A stretch of DNA of 64,000 bases. It comes from Fomes fomentarius. Taxonomy: Eukaryota > Basidiomycota > Agaricomycetes > Polyporales > Polyporaceae. Each line of letters opens with the position of its first letter. Within the stretch, counting starts at the first letter, position 1. Positions 9,833 through 21,875 of the stretch are shown in pieces. Under the pieces are notes generated by a model. That model saw only the letters and a list, made by a program, of their open reading frames with translations. It did not search any database and had not been told where the DNA came from. Both the position numbers and the translations under genes were made by a program. The stretch covers positions 1,550,001 to 1,614,000 of the forward strand of contig JABYQN010000003.1 in NCBI GenBank assembly GCA_022606135.1, given 5' to 3'.

Positions 9833-11943
9833 ATGACGCCCCAGCCTACCGTACAAGACATTTTACAGGTAGGCGGAAGGCCCAAGAATCCCTCACATTG
9901 CTGAATTATATCGTCATTTGGCCCTTACCTCAGGCGGAATTCTCTCCACCGCTCGACACTTCTCTCATCGCCGCCATAGTCGCCGACTACATCTCTGGCA
10001 ATGATGCGGACAAGGGCGACAAGATTCACCAGATGCGCGAGGTCTTGAGCAGTCTCGCGGCAGAGGCGGAGAAGGAGTTGTCAGACTCGTATGAGCAGTC
10101 TCTATCGCTTTCCTGCCTCCACATCTCTCCCTCACTTATGGACGATTCCTCGAGCTCGTACGACTTATCTACCACGGACAACTCTGGCTACACATCTACT
10201 AGCTCTGGCATCTCTGATTCCTCCGGTCAGCAGCCCTTTAGCTCCCCTCTTGGTTTCCTACATGCGCTTTTCCCTCAAGTCTCTCCGGACAAGCTCAAGA
10301 CTACTCTCGCAGCATATGGGGGTCGCATCGATGACGGGGATATGGAGGAGCTGGTGGAGGACCTGTTGACGAGCGAGTACATTCGTGAACTCGAGGAGCG
10401 TGATTTGGACGAGTCAGAGACCAGGGAAATGGGCTTCGAGGCCCCGTGGGAGGTAGTTGAGAAGAAGAAGGGGATAGCCAAGCACAAGAAGAACAAGAAG
10501 GGTACGACCATTAGGCTCGTTGACGTTCGGCAGCAGCAGCATGTCCGTCCTGTACCTTCGACTTCTCGACCCGCACCTCCCGATCCATGGACCCAACTTG
10601 CTTCGGTTGCATCCCACCTCCACACTCTCATACCCTCTCACCCTATCGCTTACTTCCAATCAATATTCCACTCGCCCCAGCACGCTACCCCAGCGCAAGC
10701 GCTCCGAGCTGCCATCGTGCAAATTGCGCGCGATGCTACCCAATTAAAAGACGAGCTTACCGAAGAGGAAAGCCCGTTACTTTTCGGCATGTTCGAAATC
10801 CTCACCACCTCGCCTATGTACGCGGAGCTCAATCTCGAAGAGCGCGATCAGCTGCTCGAGGACGCGCTCTTCGCACTCCGTGCTACCGGTGGGAATCCGA
10901 ACACTGCGCTCGACCTCGTCCAACTCCTCATCGAGCTTGATGCTGACTTTTCGTCAAAGGAATTCTCTTGGGGAGTCTACCACCAGCAAGCACCCCAGCC
11001 GAAGGCGACAACGAAGTTGCCGTCTAGTCCTCCCCCGATCCCTCCACCGCCCAACATACTATGGAGGTCACAGACGGCGCTTAGCCCTTCCGCGTCCGAG
11101 AAGCAGTCCCAGGCCTCTCCTTACGTATGGCAGACCGTCCCAATCAAGTCTGGGCCCGAAGGACCCAACCCACTATCTGGCGTCATCCGTGCGTACACCA
11201 ACCAGGCCCCTTCGCCCAACACGAAGAAATTCAAAGGTGCCGGCAATGGATTGGGCAAAGGTGGCAAGGGCGATGTCGGCGAGCTTCCCGTGTCCAAACG
11301 TGCCGCTCAGCAGAGGCGGTACTGGGAACTATTTGAGCAGAGACGGGCTGCGATACGGGAAGCGGGGAAAGCTTGGCAGAGGGGGAACACGAAGAATTTT
11401 GGCGGCGAAGTTGCGTTCTACTTTGCCGAGAGGGTGAGCCGAATACCCATACTTACCGCGTTACGTTGCGGCTGACAGATAATTGTCTCCTAGGCGCGAG
11501 AGATCCAGAAGCAGGCGCAGAAGGAACAGCTCGACGGCGCGCGCGACATGGTCATGTGTTCTAGGTCAGTGTATGGTCCAATATATATAAGCAGGAACAC
11601 TACTCATCGGTTGCAAATCGCAACAGAGTTACTGGTCCGAAGAGGGACACCATCGATCTGCACGGGACCTGTGTCGTCGAAGCTGTGGCCGTTGTGCGCG
11701 AGTTCCTAGCGGAACACTGGGCAGGTATGTACCTCAGGGATGAACCTCGCAAACACCAGCTCATTGCATGTGTACACGGTAGGCAAACCTGTCGAAATTA
11801 TCACTGGCCGCGGGAATCACTCCAAGAACGGCGTGGGCGTACTTGGTCCCGCTGTGCGGAACGCGCTCACTGCAGATGGATGGTCTTTCCACAGCCACCA
11901 GGGTGGGGTCATCGTTCATGGCTTGCGCAGCGACAGGCGATAG
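9833..11943 (+). CDS. Cue2/N4BP2-like Smr-domain endonuclease (no-go mRNA decay)
   Basis: Five exons (9833-9868, 9934-11433, 11494-11564, 11627-11724, 11783-11943) give 621 residues in unbroken phase. A CUE-like ubiquitin-binding segment lies at about residues 108-155 (PLGFLHALFPQVSPDKLKTT...MEELVEDLLTSEYIREL). A DUF1771-like basic helix (KRAAQQRRYWELFEQRRAAI) follows near residue 470. The C-terminal Smr domain has DTIDLHGTCVVEAVAVVREF and VEIITGRGNHSKNGVGVL, with the LDLHG-type and TGRGxHS motifs of active Smr nucleases. This order matches yeast Cue2 and human N4BP2, which cut mRNA at collided ribosomes. The third intron acceptor was set at TAG (11780-11782) because only that joins EHWAG to KPVEIITGRG in phase. 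Confidence 0.85.
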
Positions 11944-12778
11944 AGCGGTGATAGAGTTTCCAGCTTTGAACTCGTACATGCCATGCGGCGTGCGCAGGTA
12001 CGCCACAAAGCCTCCGGCAGCTGTTCCAATTGGGACATCTCCTTTGCTAGAACGTGCACGACTAGGTTTGTTTCAGTACCCCCTCCCCTCGATACCCACT
12101 GTATCCATCTGCCCACGTTCGTCTTGGTGTATCGAGTAGCGTCTTCTGCTTATATCTATCTGGGTTTGTTATCGTGCTTCTACCTATGGTATCCTATTTT
12201 TCTACGCTCGTGCCGAAGTTCCCTTCTTCCAATTGCCAGGCTCAGCTGCTGCACAGTTACAGCGGCTCCGAACGTACCCCTCCCTCTCAGGGCGGTCCAT
12301 TCTTCGGAACTCCGCCTCCCGACCACACACGATGCATTGTTTGGTTTCGTGATGGGAGCCCCATCTTTGCCCGATGGTGCCATTTCGTGGGGCAGGCGCT
12401 CCGGAGGAGCGAGCGCCTGACCCCAGAACGATTAAGTACTGAGGAAACCCAGAAGCCATTCGGCAGCATAATAGGTCGCAAAGTTCTCGACCCTATGAGG
12501 CCCCGAGCCTCGGGGTGACACCATTGGCTCGCCAGCTGAGCGCTGTGGGTGCTTGCTTAAATATTCAACAGCATGGCATCACGGACTCCCGAGACTCTTC
12601 ATTTTGAGTCGACCCCCACCCGTTCGATCGCCGTTGCCCTTTCCCCTCATAGGCTCCAAACCCACGTGTGGAGTCGCTGTTCGGACCCTGTGCAAGTCTT
12701 CAACGCGTGCTCGCATTTGCGTTTCACAGGCAGAAACACCCTTTCCACGAAGGACAAGTGGTTGTGTGACTCGTTACA
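11944..12778 (+). other. Intergenic, no gene seen
   Basis: About 830 bases between the Smr gene stop and the PQ-loop start. No frame shows a family motif. It must hold a terminator and the PQ-loop gene promoter. Confidence 0.4.
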
Positions 12779-14033
12779 ATGGTCGCCAACCGTGCAGCAG
12801 AGAATGTCCTGGGGACTATGGGTACGTGATTAGTGCTTGTGCACCTCTCTCTCTGAAGACTCCTACAAAGCAGACTCACTCTTTCTTCCCGTCAGGTACG
12901 ATATGCTGGACCGTTCAGCTCCTACCCCAGCTCTGGCACACATATCGCACGAAATCCGTCGAAGGTCTCTCGGCATGGCTCATGTAAGTGTTCAATGACC
13001 TCGCTTGACATCCTCTGGTGGTGTGATGCCGATCGGAGCGCTCGCGCCTTCCTCACTTCCCACTCTGTGATTGAATGCGGAACGCGTAGGCTGACGTGGG
13101 GCGTCGCCGGGTCCTTCTTGGGAACGTATTCCGTGGTGCAAGGCTTCAATATTCCCTTGATATTGCAGCCACAGCTGTTCGGGATCCTGTGTTTGGTCTC
13201 ATGGGCGCAGGTTAGTCCAAGGCTCTAGATGACTCTGACCAGTGACAAGGTGCTACTGTGGCTTGCTGACGTGCTGGATCAGTACCAGTACTATGGACGG
13301 AAACGGTCGAAGACTGTGTCCATCGCATTGTTTGTAGCGGCCATTGTTCTGTTTGCCGCATTCGAGGTCGGCATGATCTTTGCCATCAAGGTAAGCATTC
13401 TTCTGTCCGTCTGAGTACTTACGCACATGGTGAATTGGATACGTAGCCTCCAACTAAGGCGGGGAATATGGCACCCGTTCAGTTCTTCGGAATATTCAGC
13501 ACAATCCTCATTGCTGGAGCGCTCCTGTGCGTTTTTCCTACTCCTGCTGCCCCGAATTAGGGGCGGTTGCCAACAGCGTCCTCTGTAGACCACAGTATTA
13601 TGAAATTTACAAGCACAAAGAGGTCCTCGGCATTTCTATCTTGTTCATGATTGTAGACCTCCTGGGCGGGATATTCAACGACCTCTCTCTGGCGTTCAAG
13701 GACGAGTTCGATGTGGTCGCTGGAGTAACGTATTCCCTTGTGGTGGTATGTCTTCTGTGTTGTATCAACTCTACCTTGGAATCTCCCGTGTTCAGTGCGA
13801 TATCATTCTCCCTTCAGGTCATGGACGGGATCGTCATCCTGTGTGCGGTCATTCTCAATCCGCTTGCTAAGCGACGGCGGAAACAACTTGCGGTAGCAGC
13901 AGCAGCTGATGCCAGTCTGTCTTCCAGTGAAACCGCGACAAGGATCGACGAGGATACCCCCCGTGCCACTCCGGAAAGCGACAAGAGAGAAGAGAACAAA
14001 AGGCAATCAGACGGAGAGAAAGATGCTGCCTGA
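12779..14033 (+). CDS. PQ-loop repeat membrane protein
   Basis: Seven exons (12779-12821, 12896-12983, 13090-13210, 13283-13390, 13447-13526, 13589-13745, 13818-14033) join in phase to 270 residues. The first PQ-loop is ENVLGTMGTICWTVQLLPQLW then HTYRTKSVEGLSAWLM; the second is centred on LLPQYYEIYKHKEVLGISIL. These Pro-Gln motifs with about seven membrane segments mark the PQ-loop/SWEET-like clan, whose members move amino acids or sugars across vacuolar or other endomembranes. The short C-terminal tail is charged and disordered (KRRRKQLAVAAAADASLSS). I cannot name the substrate. It is convergent with the aldehyde dehydrogenase gene. Confidence 0.82.
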
Positions 14034-14419
14034 GTTCTGCTGGACCTCAACTATATAGAAGGCCGACTGATGATAGAGCGCCCTCAGAGCGGCATACGAG
14101 TTGACATAGATGCTTATGATCAGTTGTAACGACGGTAATGACTAGTAGGCTTGCAGGATATCAGACCCGTCACCCTACAGAGCGTCGACCCTTTCGCTTC
14201 CATAGTGGACGTCAAACCGAATTCTCAGGCTGTTTCTAACTGCATCCGACTTAGCCGGTATGTGCATCTAACTTGATGGTGTGACGAGGTGTCTGGCCTA
14301 GATATTGTACATGTAAAGGCGGGAGCTTCCATGCACAGCGTGTGCTAAATGGCATAACGGAGAAGGAATCGGGGACGGACGAGATCGCTTCAATCGAGAA
14401 GATTAGCTTCGACTCTCTT
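14034..14419 (+). other. Short spacer between convergent genes
   Basis: About 390 bases between the PQ-loop stop and the aldehyde dehydrogenase stop. It should hold both 3' untranslated regions and terminators. No coding signal. Confidence 0.45.
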
Positions 14420-16369
14420 TCAGACCCTCGACGTTCCGTTGGTTGTGTGTGCTATTCCATTTGCTTGTCCGTTTTGAGTGCTGATACTTCGCCCGCTCAT
14501 CTTTGCAATCAGCGGGTACGAGGGTTCCTGAGTGGGATGAAGGACGGTAATTCTCAGTTGGGTCCAGTCCTCTACGTTGAAGTTCCCATATCCACTAGCG
14601 CCCCTGCAAACGCAGACGGTCAATGTTGTGAGGTCGTACTTATCCGGCCATCCACATACCCAAGTCCCCCTAGGTTCCTGTGCCACTCGGAATGAACAGT
14701 CGGTCCATTGATATTGGTACAGTCTGAACAAAATAAGATCCTCTCGTCCAAATATCCAGCATACTCTGCAACTCACGGGCACGAATTCTCTCTGCGACGT
14801 CGAATGCCGAGTGCACGTCCTTTGTCCACAGCCCCGCGGATGCTGAGTACTCACTAGCGTTCGCCAATTGCACCGCCTCATCTACCGATTCCACCACCGC
14901 GAGCGCGATGACTGCTCCCATCCGTCAACCTTTAACCTTCAATCGCTGAGGCCGGCGCGCGCAATGCGTACCTGGACCGAAGCTCTCTCTGTCCCACAAA
15001 CGCATCCCAGGTCTCACGTTCGTCAATATGTGCGGCTGGACCACTGCGCCCTTTCTGCCCACGTCCCCAAGCACGAGCGTCGCTCCGCTTGCGACCGCCT
15101 CCTTGATCATGTTGACGACGTTCTCAGCCGACCCTTCGGTGAACAGCGCACCGAGCACCGCCGAAGGGTCCGTATCGATATCTCCGGCAGTGGCCTGCTT
15201 GAAGAGTGCGGTTAGTTCCTGGAGCAGAGATGGTGCCGCGCCTTGCTGGACAATGACGCGCTCGGTCGACATGCAGATCTGTCCGGAGTTGAGGAGAGCA
15301 GCCGAGGTGATAGCGCGTGCTGCTCGCGGAATGTCGGCGTCTGCGAGCACCTAAGTATAATCAGCAACAATGAGGAGGTGGTCGATAGTGATGTATGCGC
15401 TGTTACGAACCACCACCGGTGCCTTCCCGCCCAGTTCGAATACACAAGGTTTTAGATACTTCGCGGCCTCTGCTGCTATGATCTTGCCCACACGGTCGCT
15501 CCCTGTGAACTTCACCGAATGTCAATGACCGCATCGTCAAACTTGCCATATGCCTGACATTGATCTTTCGGACCAGAGGGTGAGCGACTACTTCTGCAGT
15601 CCGAGCTGGCGAATCCTCTCGTGATGTTGAGATGAAGTTCAAAACACCCTTCGGCAGACCTGCCTATCGAGAATATGGTCATAACTTGTAAGAACATTTC
15701 GAGATCGGAGTAAGGCTTGACGTTACCTCCTCGAACAGCTCAGCTATGATTGCCTGTGTGCGGGGACTCTCCTCAGAGCATTTCAAAACGTACGTGTTGC
15801 CACATATGAGCGGGACCCCCAGGGCTCTCACTGTGAGTCCTGTGGGCGCATTCCACGGAGATATACCGAAGCTGTCTCAAAGGATGCTGATCAATCTGGC
15901 TGGGTATGATTGGAGCAGCAAAGACATACACAACGCCGATTGCCCTCCGCTGTGCAAATACCCGTCCACCTGAAGCGACGGACTCGAATGTCTCGCCCTT
16001 CAACTGTGCGGTTAAACTTGCGTAACTGCGCAAGAGATTGATCTGCCCATAGTAGCTGAATGGCATCATATCGTCCGTTCCTGCGACTTCTTCCCTAGCG
16101 CTCCGCGCAATCTTTTCCTTGTATTTCTCCGTTGCCAGGAGGTCAGCCGCCCTCAGGAATATGTCGCGGCGGACGGAGGCAGGCGTCCTCTCCCAGACCG
16201 GGAACGCGCGGGCAGCTGCCTCGACTGCAGCTGCACAGTCTTCGGCTGACGCAGATGCGGCCGTACCGACGACTTTGCCAGAGAATGGGTTTCGTACGTC
16301 GAACGTTGAGCCTGAGCTTGCCGGACGCCAGACACCATCGATGAAGAGCGGAGTGAATGGCAGCGACAT
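14420..16369 (-). CDS. NAD(P)-dependent aldehyde dehydrogenase (salicylaldehyde/vanillin dehydrogenase-like)
   Basis: Eight exons (15930-16369, 15727-15871, 15559-15663, 15411-15509, 14972-15350, 14777-14914, 14660-14723, 14420-14603) total 517 residues with every phase consistent. After splicing the protein reads RAIGVVFGISPWNAPTGLTV (cofactor-site start), FTGSDRVGK, CVFELGGKAPVVV with the general-base Glu, and NSGQICMSTERVIV with the nucleophilic Cys. It ends with GASGYGNFNVEDWTQLR. These are complete class aldehyde dehydrogenase signatures; the GQICMSTERVIV version is common in fungal salicylaldehyde/vanillin-type enzymes. It oxidises an aldehyde to the acid, plausibly from aromatic compounds, and has no secretion signal. 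The start at 16369 (MSLPFTPLFIDGVWRPASSG) matches the family N-terminus. Confidence 0.87.
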
Positions 16370-17523
16370 CGCGAGGGACTTGTTTGCCTGTGGGAATGTG
16401 TCCGAGTCGGGATTGTTAGATCTCCTGGTGAGGTGGGGAAGACGAGAGTGCACCACTCAGGTTGTCTCATCGTGTGCGCTTTATAGTGCAGCATCCTCGG
16501 GGAAGGGCTTCCGGTTCCAAGGTTATCTCCCACGGATGAACAAGATCCACAGTGAGTTTCCCTATCCTGTGAACGGTAAACCTTCTCAGTACCAGAACCA
16601 TTGGATAATAGTTTGCATTCGACGACACGACCAAGACGCACGCTCATGCACCTGCGTCTCATACTTGACATGGTAGCTTCATACCGATGATATAATTGTC
16701 TCTTCGCATCGTAGCGAATTCCTCTTGCTCCGCGCCGAACTAAGTCGATATGTTCTCACAGGATTGAGGTTGTGGATACGGTTATCACAATTCGCTGAAT
16801 CTGTCGCATTCGAGTCCAAACCTGACTTACCTGGAGAGCGTAAACTATGCCAGCAGTGAGTAACTTCGTGGAAGACATTCCGTGGCTGATACTGATAGAC
16901 ACGGTGGGGTATGTACACTCGAAGTAACTTAGTCCAAGTTCTCGAGACAACCGTCCACAGCGGTGTTACTTACATATATAAGTACATATGATCATGGGTC
17001 GGGAGGAGACTCGCCGGTCAGGGCTCTCGCTTATCATCTAATTGATTCATCGTTCTTGATCTGTGTAACTAGGCTTATGTCAGCTGGCCATCCTCGCCGG
17101 GCATACGGCGTACGGGCCGATCAAAAGTGTCTGGATAACGGCTTTCTCAGTTTTTGGCGATATCGGATATCCTGAGTCTCTATGAGCGTTCTGAACATGT
17201 TCACGCCAGACCTTGTGAGTATGTTGTGTATATGCTGAGCTATGTACGAGCTGACGTGGATTTGATTGCGCTCATCCCAGGTCTCACACCTCGATCTGGC
17301 ATGGCACTATGGCACTACGTATACGCGTCATATTTCATTCCGCCATGACGGATTGATGGCTGCCTAATGTTGATGGTTCCAGTACTTACGTTTGCCAGAC
17401 GGATTCCAGGGACCATCAACTCAGGATTTGCCATCAAAGTACGCGTTCGGAATAGAGGCTATATTGAGAAACATCGCGCGCGCAGTCAGCGAACTGTTCA
17501 GCGCCCACGACCTTAGCAGGCTC
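16370..17523 (+). other. Divergent promoter region between aldehyde dehydrogenase and esterase 1
   Basis: About 1.15 kb between two divergent start codons. Short open frames only, with no recognisable protein. It should hold upstream elements of both genes. Confidence 0.45.
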
Positions 17524-17530
17524 TATATAA
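17524..17530 (+). promoter_or_regulatory. TATA box of esterase 1
   Basis: TATATAA ends 43 bases before the ATG at 17573, implying a very short leader. The same layout is found at the second esterase. Confidence 0.7.
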
Positions 17531-17572
17531 CGACGGCATCACACATCCACCACTGGCACCCCCAACGACACA

Positions 17573-19934
17573 ATGCTCTTGAACACCTTCCTTCTCTCCA
17601 CGCTCCTTCAATTTGGGCTCGTCTACGGAGCCGCGACGCTCCCTCGCCAGAATGCGCCTTCCGTGAAGCTCGACAAGGCTTCTGTCCTGGGTACCACGAC
17701 CGGCACCGTCGAGAGCTTCCTGGGTATTCCTTTCGCGAAACCTCCGTGGGTGTCCTCCCCCGTAGCATCGTGTCGTCTTGCTGACCTGCCGTCTAGTGTT
17801 GGAGACCTTCGCCTCCGCCTTCCGCAACTTCTTACTTCTTACAGCGGAGCGGTCAATGCGACGACGCTGGGGAACCAGTGTGTCCAGCAAGCGCTCACCT
17901 TCCCGTCGGGTGTGCCGGACGAGCTGCTCGCGGATGTCATGCCGTTCGTCAGTGCATTCGGTGGCAATCCGAACGTGGCCCAGAGCGAAGACTGTGAGTG
18001 GATCGTCGTCAAATTCACCATCACAGGTCATGTTCTCACATACATGATGCATCTGTCCACCAGGCTTGTACATCAACGTCGTTCGTCCTGCGAATACCCC
18101 TGCCAATGCTAAGCTTCCTGTCATTGCTGTATGTTCGCCCACCTCACTTTTGAAACTTGCTCAATCCTCACTATCCTGTGCTATCAGTGGATCTACGGCG
18201 GAGCCTTTGCTTTCGGTTCGAACGCCGTGTAAGTGCCGTCATAACATACTGTCGTCTCGATGAAGTACTAACATCAACACACGCCTTTAGCTATGATGGC
18301 GTACCCATTGTGCAGCGATCTATTGACATCGGTGAACCGGTTATCTATGTTGCCATGAACTATCGGTGTGTCGACGTCTTTGAGAGATATCGATAGCTTT
18401 TGTTGATATCTCGTCCACATACACAGTCTGCATGTTCTTGGGTTCCTTGGTGGCAAGGAAGTCAAGAAGGCTGGTGTCGGTAACCTGGGTCTTCAGGATC
18501 GTAAGTGTTAGCCTGCAAACATGTTTATCACGTGTCAATAACTGTTGTCCTTGCCGTTCGTAGAACGCGCCGGTCTTCGATGGGTTAACAAGTTCATCTC
18601 ATCCTTTGGCGGTGATCCGTCGAAGGTCACAATGTGAGTGCCCCTTGTCCCTGACATGACTCCGATTGCTGATCAGGTCCGCAGCTGGGGTGAGAGTGCG
18701 GGTGCTATCTCAGTCTCTCTGCAGCTCCTCGCGAATGGTGGCAACACTGAGGGTCTCTTCCGCGCCGGCATCATGAACTCAGGCGGCCCTCCTCCCACTG
18801 GCGACATTACGGAGGTCCAGGACACCTACGACTTCGTGGTCAAGGAGGTTGGATGCTCCACGGCGACGGATACACTTGCGTGCCTCCGCACCGTCTCCGT
18901 CGACAAGCTGCTAGCGGCGGCCAACCAGACCCCGACTGTTATCTCATTCGCTGTAGGTACCAAGTCACGATTGTACTTGGGAAGCTGTGTATTGATGCTG
19001 TTTAACAGGGTCTCAACACGCCTTACATGCCTCGCGCTGATGGCACGCTCATCTCGACGCCGCCTCAGCAGCTCGCACTCCAAGGCAACCTAGCGTCGGT
19101 TCCGTTCATCATCGGTGAGTTACGGCCTTGCATATCTCGTTGTTTGCAGCCGCTCAATTCCACTGCAGGAGACGTCAAGGACGAGGGCACGCTCTTCTCG
19201 CTCGGCTCAATGAACATCACGTATGTCATGCCGTGTTTGCAGTCTCTGCATTTCTGACGCGTTCCGAATTTTGTAGGACTGATGATCAGTTCTCGCAATA
19301 CGTCTCGCAGAACTGGTTCCCGGGCTCGACCGTCTCCGACCTCAGCAACTTACTCTCGCTCTACCCATCTAGCCCTGCTGCCGGCTCACCGTTTGACACT
19401 GGCAGTGATAATGCGTTCACGCCCGAGTACAAGCGTATCGCTGCGCTGCAGGGTGACTGGATATTCCAGGGTCCCCGCCGTCTGCTCTTGGACAGGTACT
19501 CCGTGAGGGGTAACGCGTACAGCTTCTGTAAGATCTTAATCTTCTCGAGCTGCTGGCTCCGGGACGCTCATTATTCTCCGTTCCATTTCTCTAGTGAGCG
19601 AACGCGGCGACTTCCCTGGCGTTGGGGATGTACGTCTGTCTCATCTGCTCTTCGTTCCTATCTCTTCTCACGGTCGACTGATTTCTTCTAGGGCCACGGC
19701 AGCGACCTCTTCATCGCATATGGCCCCGGTGACATGACTGAATACTTCGTCCGCTTCGCCAACGACCTCAACCCCAGCCCGAAGTCCGGCGTTCAATGGC
19801 CGAAATACGATTCCCTAGCACGCCAGTCGCTCTCATTCCAGGACGGCAACCCCGCGCTCGCCGTCGTCGGAGACGCCGACAGGCTTAACGGGATTCAGGA
19901 AGTTTTGGCACTTAGCCTCCGGTTCCCGTTCTAA
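17573..19934 (+). CDS. Secreted type-B carboxylesterase/lipase 1
   Basis: A gene with about a dozen short introns giving roughly 540 residues. It begins with a signal peptide (MLLNTFLLSTLLQFGLVYGA). Then come [19 protein letters not shown], LNxxRP-type [20 protein letters not shown], and [14 protein letters not shown] (oxyanion hole GG). [20 protein letters not shown] carries the catalytic Ser. The acid is probably in [15 protein letters not shown] and the His in GHGSDLFIAYGPGD. This fits the fungal carboxylesterase type-B/carotenoid-ester-lipase group, which cleaves esters outside the cell. A head-to-tail paralogue lies about 2 kb downstream with introns at matching places. The end LALSLRFPF is shared by both copies. 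Precise substrate unknown. Confidence 0.87.
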
Positions 19935-21826
19935 CTTAATAACTTAATCTGCTAAGTTATTGCTTCTCATGTCTTCATGTCCATACTTATGCTCCGTGGT
20001 AGTCGTCTGGGCTGCCTCCGTCGTCGCTCGTTTGTTTGAAGTACAATTGTTAGTTGTATAATGTCGCTGTGGCCGTACAGAACCAATCGTGATAATATAA
20101 GTTATGCGCCCGCATCCGTTCTTTCTCTTTGTTTTTTGCACCCCGAGGCTCAGAGCAATCGTCAACGTCGCTGCGCCGATATTTGCCTTGGGGTCGTGGC
20201 CTGTTCTTTTTCGCTTCTGAATTGGTGGAAGCAGCTTGAGTCTAGATCTTTCGAGCACCCACATTTACATGCAAATGTCAAGACATATGTAGTAACCTCG
20301 CTCTGTGGATGGAAGGGTATAAGGCCACACGTGTGAATCATGCTGACGCACGACTCGAACGCTCTGGGACGAGCTAAGTAGCTATAGAACGTGTCCCAGT
20401 CTCGCGGTTGACCGAAATTGGTGCACGGATCCTCCTCCTGTACGTGAGGATTCGGCATCAGCATTTGTGGCGCAAATTGGGTGCCATAGACTCATGAGCT
20501 CAACGGATGGACAGCATCGAAGTCAGCCGATGTCGTCACAGCAAGCCTGTTAGATATTCTCAGCCTATGAGCCTCCTATGATCCAGCCTACGTACGGTGT
20601 AGGGAAGTTGTCGTGTCGTATGACCGTCCTTTCCCCCCTCCACAGATCAATATGTACACGGACTGTAGTTGGAATCGAGTATATTCACCCCTCAGAACTT
20701 CGGACCAATGTCTGTCACCGATTTTACCTGAAGTGCCCATACTTGCCTTCACATAGCTACCCATACGGATTACGTTTGGCGTGAGTCCCCGATTGGTGAC
20801 GTGCCTGAAGATACTGACGCCTCGTGTTCCTGGTTCAACTGCAGATCACTTGTTGACTTGCAGGTGTACCTAGAAAAGGAATAATCCAAATGGCATAGAA
20901 TGTGCCCTGCCCTGTCCAAGCTAATCTCAATCTCAGCAAGATCGTCTGCGCTGACGAAACGTATACTTCGTTTCATACCTGAATCACGATGTCTAGATGA
21001 CTGATGCGAGTTTCATGCAAGACTCACTATGACATTGGCAAACAGGACCGTAGTCTCTCCGAATATGTCATAAACGTTGACACGACATTATTTCTCAGCC
21101 ACCGTTTGGTTGTGGAACGAGTCGAACCATCTTGCGACATGCCGGCGGAGATGCGAACCCGGTCTCGCAGGAATCAGTCCGATCGCCAATGTGGATGGTT
21201 CGGCTACTTTGAGTCCTGGTTCCGGAAGATGGCAGGGACCAGGGACCCAGGCGTCGGGCCTCAGGAGCGGGCGCAATCTATCGATTCAAGGGGATCATGA
21301 TGATCGCCCTTGAGGTCAGAATATGAGAGGATATGCCGTCAACGCTGTCTTTTAGGTATTTGTCGGCCTTCAAAAGGCCTCGAATCCGCATGCTTCATTA
21401 CCATTGCGCTTCCCCGCACGGTGAGGAGTCGTAAATCCAAGGTTAAGGAGACTGTGTCCTGTCTCGTAGTACAGTGGACTTGGTACTGACAAAAGGGTAT
21501 TCTCCGGTCGCGGATTGATGCATTTGCGTTGTCGCGATCAAGGGCCGAGTGCCTGAGGATTGTGACGGTGACAGGACCTTGATGGTACTGATGTCGATTT
21601 CGTCGGTCGGGTTTTATTAGCGCCTACCATACTAAGCACACGAAAGTAAGTAGACGACAGTACTATTTGTAAATAAGGTCTCAGTAAGTGTTGACTCAAG
21701 TATCAAACAAGTAACATTCCAACTAGGGACCAATCCTCAGCCTGGATGCTGTGTCTCTGAATGAGCGATCATTCATCAAGGTTCGAGCAGATCTCCCGCC
21801 TCAGTGCCCAGCGCACCCGAGTCCGA
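19935..21826 (+). other. Spacer between the tandem esterases
   Basis: About 1.9 kb with no supported gene. I looked for a third esterase remnant and saw none. It holds the terminator of copy 1 and the promoter of copy 2. Confidence 0.45.
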
Positions 21827-21834
21827 TATATAAT
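21827..21834 (+). promoter_or_regulatory. TATA box of esterase 2
   Basis: TATATAAT lies 42 bases before the ATG at 21876. An out-of-frame ATG at 21851 is so close to the TATA element that it is probably not transcribed, which supports 21876 as the start. Confidence 0.65.
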
Positions 21835-21875
21835 ACCCTCTCAATTCACGATGTCGACCCCTGCATCCCGACACT

